Shown here: positions 37,596-48,344 of the stretch, piece after piece | How positions within the stretch are numbered: position 1 is the first letter of the stretch | Layout: each line of letters starts with the position of its first letter | Assembly (NCBI RefSeq): GCF_009730915.1 | Contig: NC_052482.1 | Location: 20,366,345 to 20,430,344 of the forward strand | Direction: 5' to 3' | DNA length: 64,000 nucleotides | Origin: Dioscorea cayenensis subsp. rotundata | Taxonomy: Eukaryota; Streptophyta; Magnoliopsida; Dioscoreales; Dioscoreaceae | The notes under the pieces: model-generated | What the model was told of the DNA's origin: nothing | Database searches by the model: none | The model's input: the letters and a program-made list of their open reading frames with translations, nothing else | Position numbers and translations under genes: made by a program

Positions 37596-38930
37596 TAGGT
37601 TTATTGACTGCATTTGAAATTCTAAAATCTTAGTGCATTTGTTAAGTCATTGTTTTTTATTGTAATGGTGTACTGCCTACTTGTATGAATTCTAAATTTT
37701 ATGTTTTGCTTTATATTGATAACCATTTGGAGATAAGTTTTTTTATATGTTGGTTTGACGGGTTTGTTGAGCTCTATATTAAGTAGTTTGATGTTATCAT
37801 ATTTTTCTGTATATATTTATGTAGAGTAGTTTTCTTGTTCGAAAATATAACAATATGTTTGCAAATATAGAATCCCCGAGGGGACCCCGCGGTGATGGGG
37901 ATGGGGAAATAAATTCCCCCGTCAGAGAATCAGGAATGGGGAATCCCCGTCCCTGCCCGTTACCACCCATACTGCTGATATGATGTTAGGAGGCAAGATG
38001 ATTGCTGGCAAAGAAGGCTTAGGAGGAGTTGTCTGCATCGACTTGGACTAGCACAATCAGGAGAACTGGGGGCGTCGTAAGATCGTGTTGGTGGGACCGT
38101 GTTGCAAGCTCGGTTACAACAGGAGTTGCGATGTCTAACTTTGGAGGTGTCTAAATTAGGAAGTCACGGAGATTCTCAAAGAGGAGGCGCTATATTTCGG
38201 ATATGGGAACATCTATATAAGAGACCCCTGCTCTAAGATTTAGGATGTGCTATGAGTGAAGGATGTCCTACCCTTATAAGCTGATCGTGGCTTCCTAACA
38301 TACCCCTCCCTTCTCCTAGCGTTGTCCTCCCATTTGGGGATCCATGGATAAATGTGGATGCCATACCCACATAGTTAACAAATAAAAAAAGAAGAAGAAA
38401 ATATACGTCTAAATTTAGAGTTAGCATATGAGTAGAGAGAAACCAAGAGGAAGAGTGAAAGAAAATAAATGTTAAGGCTTGAGACTAGACTATAAAACGG
38501 TACCAAATTTGGTCCAAATTCTCAATGCTAAATTTTTTCCTAATTTATCAGGTTTCATTTTCATCTTGATCTCTTCCTAATGTCAGTTGTTATCCATTCT
38601 TGTGTTGATGATGTATGTGTCGTTGATATTAACTCATTGATGTGTTGATGCCTTTATGGTTATGAATCTCTAGTTGTATTAGAGAGAACCCTTTGAAGCC
38701 TTTTATTGACATATTAGAAAGAGTTTAAGTGACCCTAAAATCTCATAGTTTTTCACCTCTCAATATGAGATATGAGAGGTTTTCCACCCTAAATCAACTC
38801 TTGCAATTATGTCCTAGATTGAATTTTGATAGTATTTGGGTAAGATCTTGTTTAGTACACAATGAGAGGAAGTCGGACTTAATTGCAAGTCCTGAGAGTA
38901 CACTAGTAGACACACCAAATTAAACGCATG
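36608..38930 (+). mobile_element. Possible LTR-retrotransposon LTR remnant hosting a hAT-like MITE
   Basis: A long region without coding content, less AT-rich and rich in GAAG/AAGATC words, has a promoter-like CTATATAAGAGACC at about 38210. A polyadenylation-like AATAAA lies downstream near 38465. A ~45-bp tandem duplication (about 37193-37282) contains AAACTTGGATGAA. The style fits plant copia LTRs. TG...CA ends, a target-site duplication and a second LTR were not found, so this is weak. Confidence 0.3.
37365..37971. mobile_element. hAT-like MITE, 607 bp, GC-rich ends
   Basis: The left end is TAGGGATGGTCATAGGG and the inverted right end TATGGGTGGTAACGGG. Flanking 8-mers are TTACTGAT (37357-37364) and CTGCTGAT (37972-37979), 6 of 8 identical. 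Both terminal ~150 bp are rich in GGGGA/TCCCC words, and the middle is AT-rich with a (TG)n microsatellite at about 37560-37593. No coding capacity. Confidence 0.75.
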
Positions 38931-40601
38931 TCCTCAAAAGACTGACAGACAAAAATACATATAAGGACTAAGGTCAAATTTTGCAAACAAATTCATCACT
39001 AGCTTTTTGAAGGTTTTTACATTAATAATATTGATTACGTGATATTATGTTCAATTTCTTTGAGTTTCATGAGAAAGCTTCAAATATGATAAAATATCCC
39101 GTTAATGATTTCCTAGTTATTGGACAGCTCACCAAATTTGAATCAAAATAGTCTGTCAGTCTCAAATTTAAATTGTCACTGGATAATAGAAACCTTTGCG
39201 TTGTTCCATGAAAAAAGGATTAGGTTTTGGTTTTGACATGCCACACATCAACAAAATGTCCAAGACATTTTTTTAAGTATTTAGACCATGGTGAAACTTC
39301 TGATCTACACCAACAAACATACTTGTCAATCAAATATGTACATTTTTTACTGTAAAAAAAATACAAGTTTATAAAATTTAAAAGGAGAGCTTAATTTTTA
39401 TAATTAATTGTTTCAATATCTCTCAATCATATCATAGAAAAGTGTGATTTCTTTATGCAAGCATGCATAATTCGGTAAATAATCTCTTCTTATCACAACT
39501 CACAAGGTAACAAGCAATGAATGATAAGAATTTCTGAAATTATCCTGAAAAAAAAAAAATAACGAAAGTTCAATACAAGAAATAATAATGGACCCTAGAA
39601 AGAGATGAAGGAATTCAACCTAAAAGACACCAATGTTGTGTGATCTGAGATCTAATGATGGATATAAGCCGAGAAAACCATATATATAGGGGAAAAATCT
39701 CCGAGGATGAAGAGAAAAAAACTATACAGGGACACTCTGTTGTTATTTTCAAAATTATTCATATATTGTTATCATAGATTGCTACAACTCCTAACTATAA
39801 GGAGACTAGGCAACGACGGAAAAATGTAGACCATCAATTAGGCATTATTTAGGCATAAGTGATATTGGAGACACTACAACTATCTATAGTGATGTTGGCC
39901 CTTTCTCTTTTATGGGGGCCTTTCACTTGCTTGAATTTTTTTATTTAAAATTTGACTTATTTTTTAGTATTTACTAAAACCACATCATGTTAGATATAAT
40001 TCTTTAAATATTTCCTCTATTTTTTTAAAAATTTATCTTTTTAGTCTCACTACTATATTTAAATGAACCATGTCAATCCCCCTTTTTGAATATTTGGGTT
40101 AGGGTTTAGGGTTTAAGAGAACTGATATGACTAAATTAAAATTATAAAGAGACAACAAAAATTTCACTTTCAAAGTAAAATAACTAAAAGAGTAAGTTTG
40201 AAAAATTAGAGAGATTGTTTAGGAAATTATACCATCATGTTATTTATTACAAATCATTAAAAAGAACATATTTTCTTAAAAGATCTTAAAACATATTTCC
40301 TGTTTGGAATAATTAATAAATCGATGAGAGTGATTGTTACACGAGAATTTTTAAGGCAAATGGTTAGCGGTGACATTGGCATGTTGTTATTTATAGTTTC
40401 TAAGTTGTGGGGATAATAAATTTAATAAGCATGTTCTAATAAAAGACCAACTAAGAGAGGGTCATGGTTATTAAATACTCCGAGTGGGGGCTGAATTGCC
40501 CCATCATTCATCAAAGTATTAATATAACTATAAAAAGAGTGCATATTGATTTTAAATATTTCTTGGGTTTGACTTATCATGACATTAGTTCTAATTAGGT
40601 T

Positions 40602-40632
<31 letters not shown>

Positions 40633-41985
40633 TATTATCAAGAGCATAATTGGATATGCATGAAAAACTTCCAGGAGATAAATAATAGGTTTAAATAGAA
40701 ATATTATAAATCAATAAATGATTATTTGATTTATTAAGATAGAGTTCTATTTATAAAATATTTATGTCATGTTAAAAAAACTGATTTGAATCTCAACTTA
40801 TGCAAGACCAGTATTGTAGAACTTATGTTCGCGCTCCTCATATGTGTTCACTTATATTATTTAATTTATTCAGATATGAAAAAATTGTATCAAAAAAAAT
40901 TTGTATCAAAATGCAGAAATATTTTAAAATATTTAAGCTATATATATCCAAATAGTGCACGTCTATATCAATTTAAATAAGTAATTTTAAATTAAAATTT
41001 TTAAATTTACCCATTTATATAAGTAGTTTACAATTTGCGGCTCCAAGAAAATCGGTGAGTGAAAGGTAATTAAAAAAAAAACTTAATTTTTATGAGGACA
41101 GGGGTATATATAAATTTGGGTTTTTTTGGGTTATATATATATACATATAAACACATAACATAACAGGTTGCTTGGATATAAACTGTCTTTTTATTTATAA
41201 TACAAAATAAAGAACAAAAATTACACATTATATAAATTAAATATAAAATTATCAATATTCATAATAACCAATAATTTTTTTCCTCACTATCAATTAAATT
41301 TAAAATCCAATGAAATTCAAATAAATAATATTATCCGTACACAATAGTCACCGAAAGACAATATAATTGGAGATAAAATATTTAAGATTAAAAAAAGAAC
41401 TATATTATTCTAGATATTTATTAACATTAAAATTTTTAAAAATAACTATTAAAAATATTTATTTAAATAATTATACAATAAACATAAAAACCCAAAACAA
41501 TTATATATATATATATATATATTAAAAAAATCCAACAAATCCAATCACTTATTTTCAAAACATAAAAAAATAATAGAAAAAAAAATTGGTGGTCAGGATT
41601 AAGTTGAGATTAACCGAATTCACCGGAACTAAAAAAAAAAAGCGGGTTGAAGGAAATCCCCAAAACACCCTTGAAAAATTAATTATAAAAGATGAAAAAA
41701 AGGGTGAATAAATAAAAAGGAACGGGTGTGCGTAGGTTGGAAGAACGGACGGTGACGATAGAGAAGCGCTTCCATCGCAGTCGTCTCCTTCGCTCGTCTC
41801 TTCTCCAGCGTTTGATCTCCTTCGCTCGTCCCAAAATAAACCAACATCTCATCGCGCCATTTCCCAAACGGTAACCAAAACACCCACCTTTTTTTTTTCT
41901 CTCTCTCTCTCTTTCTCTCTCGCGAGATCTAGGGTTTCCATCGATCGATTGATGGTGATATCGAGCTTGGAAGCAGGGATCGGTG
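38931..41985. other. AT-rich intergenic region and NF-YB promoter
   Basis: 39326-39425 is a third partial copy of the dispersed duplication. A (TTTA)n run is near 40605-40634 and (TA)n at about 41502-41521. The NF-YB leader is near 41700-41985 and carries a (CT)n tract at 41899-41921. No gene was seen in between. Confidence 0.55.
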
Positions 41986-44900
41986 ATGGCGGAAGCGCCG
42001 GGAAGCCCGGGTGGAAGCGGAGGAGATGGGAGTCCGAAGTCGGGGGTGCGGGAGCAGGATCGGTATCTCCCGATTGCGAATATTAGTCGGATTATGAAGA
42101 AGGCTTTGCCTGCTAATGGGAAGATCGCGAAGGATGCGAAGGAGACGGTGCAGGAGTGTGTATCTGAGTTTATTAGCTTCATCACTTCTGAGTGAGTTTT
42201 GAGTTTTTTTTGGGGTTTGGTTTTGTGATTTGGGTGTTTTGGGTTTGTGATTTTGGGTTGGTTGTTTAGGGCGAGTGATAAGTGTCAGAAGGAGAAGAGG
42301 AAGACGATTAATGGCGATGATTTGCTCTGGGCGATGGCGACGTTGGGATTTGAAGATTATATTGAGCCGTTGAAGCTTTATCTTCAGAAGTATAGGGAGG
42401 TAGTGGTTTGATGGCCTTTGTTTGATTTCTTGTTTTTGCTATGATTTTGATGGGGTTGAGCTCATGGTTTTTTTCTTTCTTTTGATGCGTTTTCGATTGG
42501 TTTGGATGATGGATGTGATGGCGCAGATGGAGGTAATGAATATTCCTATAAGCAATTTATTTTTTTGTTCTCTTCCTTTTGGACTTGTTATTTTGGTATA
42601 TTTAAAGGTTAATCTCGTTGCGATTCCATCGGTTGAGCACACCATACAAAAAATTCAAAATGTCAATTGATATGTACTTTTTTTTTTAACCAATTATATT
42701 ATAAATTTGGTGTGTTTGTTAACCTGATAGAACTAGTGGAATGATTAAGACTTGAGCTGCATAAATTAAAGGTGTCCTATTTCTATCTGATCTTATTCTG
42801 GTTGAAACATAAGGGTTTGTTTGAGAACTAGACGGATAACGTAGTGTTTTTAATTGTGATCAAAAGGAAATTATGTCTAAGAGTAGTATATTACATGGCT
42901 GGATTTGAATTTAGATCTTTATAACGTGGAATTACTGTTTTCAGGCATCCATATGTATTAATTATCACATATAATAGCCAAGGTTGACCAGAATAAGTAT
43001 CCATATTTTTACCAAACCATTTTGGATGTTTCGGTTAGCAAGTGGCAACTGCTGGCACACCCTTTTATACATGTTGTATCCCCAATCCTAACAATGCCCT
43101 AAGGAGTACTCCATTAACCCCTATTTGGTTAATGCTTTGTCGTTTTCTTTAGCACGTGGACAACTTGGCAATGGCTGATGTAATTGCTAGAAACTCAATT
43201 AATGGCTTAATCTGCCATGATATGAATATCCAGATTTAGAATATCAAACTATGCGAGACATGACATATTTATTATTCACTCTGACTTAGATGCACCTATT
43301 CAAAATTTAAGTAGAGCACGACAAACATTTAGTCATGATGAAATATGAGCAAATCAAGTCCAGTAACATATTTCTTGCTCATGAATACATGATTGGTGCT
43401 TTTGATAGGGTGATAGTAAAGCAACTGCCAAAGGTAGTGATGGTTCTGTCAGGAAAGAGGCAGGGTTGCTCCACGGTGGAACTCAACCTGGTTCAAGTTC
43501 TCAAGGGGTACATTTTATATATATATATATATATATATGCATATTTCACTTGTGTGTCAGTAGGGATATGAACTCATTGCAAGAAGCTGACTTAAATAAA
43601 CTTTACAGATGGCTCAGCATGTGTCTTTCACACAGGGCATGAACTATATGCACCCCCAGGTAGTTTCTACTCATTTTTTGGCGCTTATTTGTGTGATGTA
43701 TATCAGAGCTTACCCTTGCAATTTTTTAAGACAACCTTTTCTTTCTAGACGTTTTTTTTAGCTATGATTAATAAGCTATTTATCGCGTATGGTATTATTG
43801 CTATGAGATTTCTAATCTTGTTCATTTCAAACCTACTTTGAAAATTGGTGTACAGTAGTAAAGGGGAGTATGCTTCCCATGTTTTTCTGGCATTACTGAT
43901 ACTAGTAGTCAGAGAAAATGCAAGATTAGTCCATTTTTGTCAAAATGCTGCTTTGACCTGTAATTGAATTTTTAATGTGCTGTCTGTCTTACCAGCAGCT
44001 AAATTTTATGCCCTTCACTTAATTCATCAGAAAACAGCTGCAAATCTGTATTCTTCGCTTTAGATACTTATACTCCATTTGCATCTAATGTTATAGGCTG
44101 ACCTGAGTCTCATCCATCCATCCTTTGTATTTTTGTGTCACATACCAATGAAGGTCCTCAAGTTCTTAGTTAAATTTGGCACTTACTCTGAAAGATAAAT
44201 CCCTTTTGTTGTTTATTTATTTTTAAATTTTTGTTTGGTTTTCTGGAGTTTGTTCTCTTCTTATATTATTTAGTTGCCATTTCATTGAGTTTTTTCATTT
44301 CTCGAGTTTGTTCCTGACTACTCACATTCCACGGTAACTTCATTTTTTTTAGCATGCAATGTTATGCATCATTCATTACATTGCCCTTTTTTGCCTGATA
44401 CTGTAAGCTATTCAAAGTTGCCATTTTTGTGTCTAGATATAGTGATGAAACATGTTATACCTTTTAGAGAATTTTTTAACTATCTTAGGTGTTTACGAAG
44501 GAAATTTTGCTAGCATTCAAAATTTTAATTACTTATAGGCTACATTTTGACGTGTGATTTAGATTTATTGTCATTAGATGGGCCAGTACTTAGTAAACTA
44601 CTTATGTATCTTGTTTGTCAAAGATCCATGTTTCATGCAGAAGACTGGTCTATGGGAAATCATATGTAAGTTTGTTCGTGTGTACAGAAATAAGTGCAAA
44701 CATCTAATCAAACATAGGCCATATGGTAGAGAGCCTTGTTTGTCAAAGATCCACTGTTACAAAGAGCGTGTATTTTTGTTTGTGATATCAGTCTAAAAGT
44801 TTGACCAAAATTAGAGGGCTTGCCCTTTTTCTAAGGACTATGTATGCAATTACGTGCAGGTTGTTTCTTCTGTGTTTTTGTCCTTTGAAGCCCAGTTACT

Positions 44901-45115
44901 TTCATTTGATAATGACCTCTGGTGTTGTGCTGTATTTTCGTTTTTATATGGCTCTTTCTTCTTATTGCTCAAGTATCTGAATAATATATATTTTTATTTT
45001 ATTTTATTCTCATATCTCATTTCACCCTCTACAATGCAAATTAGCATTATCACAAGATATATTTAATATTGTTTTATGCTTTTGCCAGTTTCATAATGGG
45101 GATCTCTCAGGTTGA
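41986..45115 (+). CDS. NF-YB: NF-YB subunit of the CCAAT-binding NF-Y complex (NF-YB8/10-like)
   Basis: Six exons: 41986-42191, 42270-42399, 42527-42532, 43409-43507, 43609-43659 and 45089-45115. They join to 172 residues. The histone-fold core spans about residues 22-112 ([20 protein letters not shown] through [20 protein letters not shown] to YLQKYRE). It contains the LEC1/non-LEC1 discriminating position as K in KEKRKTI rather than a LEC1-type aspartate context. The tail GDSKATAKG...[21 protein letters not shown] is typical of the NF-YB8/10 group. NF-YB pairs with NF-YC in the nucleus and binds CCAAT boxes with NF-YA or CO-type partners. The start is the ATG at 41986. Exon 3 is a 6-nt microexon encoding M-E. 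Intron 5 (43660-45088) carries copy B of the dispersed duplication. Confidence 0.93.
42527..42532 (+). other. 6-nt coding microexon of the NF-YB gene
   Basis: ATGGAG is flanked by GCGCAG and GTAATG. Including it gives KYRE-ME-GDSK, which matches the YREMEGD or YRELEGD of other plant NF-YB proteins. Skipping it keeps the frame but deletes two residues. Confidence 0.8.
44111..44711 (+). repeat. Dispersed duplicated segment, copy B (in NF-YB intron 5)
   Basis: Matches 35245-35729 plus 36576-36598, but without the 838-bp element, so it preserves the empty site at 44679-44686. It contains about 110 bp (44306-44416) not found in copy A. Confidence 0.8.
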
Positions 45116-48100
45116 TTAATGGCTTGTTTATCTCTGGCATGGATCTTCTCATCCAGGTTAATAGCTCTTTCTTTTCCGACTGAATTTTTCATCCATAGGT
45201 CAAAATTTTGCTGCACCCGAACCCATCATTTGTCTATTTTAGTAATGACGCTGAAGTCCAAAATTTAAAGTGGCAAAAAACAATCTGCATGTCTTTTAAA
45301 GCAATTGAAAGGTGAAATTGCCCAGATTATCAAGTCACTTGCTATACATGACTTCAATGTATTTGGAGACATTTCAAAGAAACCATGCTAGGCACTGATG
45401 AGCCATGAGATATTATGTACTCTTGGATCCATTATACTTGTTTGAAACATCATAAAACTATGTTATATAAAACGAAACCAAAGACAATCTATTTTAGTTT
45501 TGTGTTGTTCTACAGTTGTCCTCATCTTTTCTAACATATTATGCAAATGAGTCTTAGTGTTATTCTTATTATTACAAGAACTAATAGTCTCATATCAGAT
45601 AATTTGGTAAATATGAATATGAATATGAATATGAATATAGAAGACCGGCTCTCTCATCTTATAAGCCTTTTTTGGGTTGAATTGAGTCCAAATAATATGT
45701 ATTTGGTTTGCATGTATCACTTAATATGGTTTAAGTGGATGAGATTCATATTGATATGATTGTTGGATTGAATGATGCAGGGATTGAATGATGCAGGAAG
45801 CAATGTGGAAGGATTTCGTCGACAATACTCTCTTAGTCATTTTAGGCCCTTCAAGCACCTAGACAAGAAGGTTTTCTATTCTGTAAATTTTTTTTTTTCT
45901 TCGCTTACAGTATTTGGCATGATCATGCTGTGATTAGATTGATTGCATGATCAGCAGGACTTGCTTGGATCCTTTAACAAATAGGGCATTTCAGAATTAT
46001 TTTCTGCCTTGTAAATCTTTTTCATTGCAGTGTTTGTGATGATCATGCTAAAGTTAGATTATTAACAATGTGATTTGCTGCAGCTAAATTTCTAATTTCC
46101 TGCCAGATATTTTTCTCATTTTCCTGAACAATGTGAACTGAGATGATGAGATCATGTGCAATACTTCAGCTTCTTTTGATTCTCATTTTTTTCAAGGGCA
46201 TGACTGCTTTGTTTTTTGGGTTATGTTCTCATTTAATCTAGTTTTAGATTTTAAATAAACTACATTATCATTTGAGTCTTAGTTATAAAGTTATAATAAA
46301 GTTTAACCGTGTCTTATAACTGGCACCATCTGCAAACATGAAACTGGAGCTATGAAGGCGTGATGAGATTCAATTCATACATAAATCCTTTATTAGCTTT
46401 TCTTTCATCAAAGATGATTGCATGGCATGTGTTAAAATGAATCTTTGCTTAATAGTAAAATAATGTCATTTGTATTCCTTACATTTTTAAAAACTTGATA
46501 TCTCCTATGTACTTGTAGAGATTGTGTTTTATTTTAAACTATTTTATCATATAATTACGGTTCTCTCTCAATGAAGGTGCTTGATGGATAAAATTCTCAA
46601 CCTTTTTTTTCAAAATAAAATAAAATAAAATTTATGTTTTTGCACAAGTAAAATGGTTTGGTACAACAAGTCATAGTTAATCTTCAGAGGACTGTGTGTC
46701 TGTGGAATTAAATGCTGTATGTCTAAATACAGCTTGAAATATATATGTATATATATATATATAAAGCAGGGTTCATGTGAACTTAATTATTTATGAGTAA
46801 ATTTTTTAATAGGTTGCTAAACTTTGGCTCATTTTTATTTTGATTACCGAACTTCAATTTGTACCAATTTGATCATTGAACTTTAATTTGATTTCATTTG
46901 GATTTCGTCCTCAAATGGATGATTTGACTCTTTTTCGATGATATAGATATTTTCAATAGATTTAATAATGTGTTATGGAAAGGACTGACTCAGATTTTTA
47001 TACAATCATGTAATCAATTGGGGGTTGAAATCTTTGATTTATTATCCGGTGAAATTAAATTAAAATTTACTTATTAAATTGATACAAATTAGAGTTCGGT
47101 GATCAAAATAAAAAAAACCAAAGTTTAGTAATTAAATAAAAATTTACATGTATAAGTTCAGGATTTTACAAGGATATTCTTTTTTAATGTGTATTTGTAT
47201 GTACATATGTATATGTGTATGCATGGCTGTATGCAGGCATAATCTTAATAGTAAAATAGAATATTAAACAAGTGAAAACAGGGGATGTCTTTTGAGGCTG
47301 AAATGATTTGCCCCTGTTATTCTGTTATGCCAACTCAGCTTTATAACAGTCTCCAGCTAACTCCCAACCATGCAAACTGTTTACTATATAATAGTACTCC
47401 TTACTTATGCCTTCATCCTTTTCTCCCAGTCAAACCTTGATCTTTGACCACCATGAAATCCTCTCACCAAAATTAATAATAATAATAATAAAAATAAGTT
47501 CCAATATTGGGATACAGTTGTCCATGTAAAAGCCTCTGTCAAACAGGACTTACAAAACAAGAACTAGTGGGGTTACTTATGACATGATACTATGATAGCC
47601 CAACATGGATACATATCTCTCCATCCTGCCCCCCACAGCACACCTTTCTTGCTTTGTTGTGTCATGTTCCTTGGTTTGCAGGACATTATTATAAATTATC
47701 ATTATCATTAAATACTTCAAAGAGACCTTGCCATTCTTTTGTCTTACCAATGTTCACAACTTTGTTTAACAGTATATCTCCATGTCTCTCCACCTTTGTA
47801 CTCATTCCTCTCTTACACTGCTATTAAGGAACTATAAACTTTCATATCTCAATAATACAACTAAAATAACTTAGGACTACGATTATTCATATATATATAT
47901 ACACGGATTTAAGTCATCTGCAGACATATCACTAAGAATGTTTATTTACAACCATTGTATGATGATCCGTTGGCTATTACTCATATAGATATTGTACAAA
48001 TTTATTGTGCATAACTATTGTATAAAACTGCTCATTAACTATTGCGTATATAGATATTATTCAAATTTATCGTTCATAATTATTGTATAATAGTGTTGGG

Positions 48101-48315
48101 TACTATTTTAAATTGTTTATTAATTGATGGTAGTCGTTAAATAATAATTCAACCGTTATTATGGGCGTTCATAGATTTAAAATCTTAAATCTAAAGACTT
48201 AACATGAAGATAGATACTCATATATATGTGTGTGTGTAAATATATATATGATACCACTAACCATCACCATTAAGCACCACCTTCTTCATCTTTCTATTCC
48301 AAACAAAGTTCTCTT
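45116..48315. other. Intergenic region between NF-YB and the RRM gene
   Basis: The first several hundred bases may be NF-YB 3'UTR, possibly spliced (CATCCAG|GTTAATAG near 45156 and a duplicated acceptor-like GATGCAG at 45765-45796). (ATGAAT)n lies near 45613-45640. A long-TIR element is listed separately. No other gene was recognised. Confidence 0.5.
46797..47147. mobile_element. MITE-like element with long terminal inverted repeats
   Basis: The left ~85 bp (GTAAATTTTTTAATAGG, then AAACTTTGG, ATTTTGATTACCGAACTTC, AATTTGTACCAATTT) recur inverted at the right end (GTAAATTTTTATTTAATT, AAACTTTGG, ATTTTGATCACCGAACTC, AATTTGTATCAATTT). No coding capacity. The target-site duplication is unclear. 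The long TIRs suggest a Mutator-like MITE. Confidence 0.75.
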
Positions 48316-48341
48316 AAGAAGAAGAAGAAGAAGAAGAAGAA
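48316..48341 (+). repeat. (AAG)n microsatellite in the RRM gene 5'UTR
   Basis: About eight AAG units end three bases before the start codon of the RRM gene, so it lies in the leader. Confidence 0.85.
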
Positions 48342-48344
48342 GAG

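Noticed and set aside
41679-42185. A 168-codon minus-strand frame over the NF-YB leader and first exon
   Set aside because: It is a shadow of the GC-rich NF-YB exon and the (CT)n leader, and the plus-strand histone-fold gene explains the openness.
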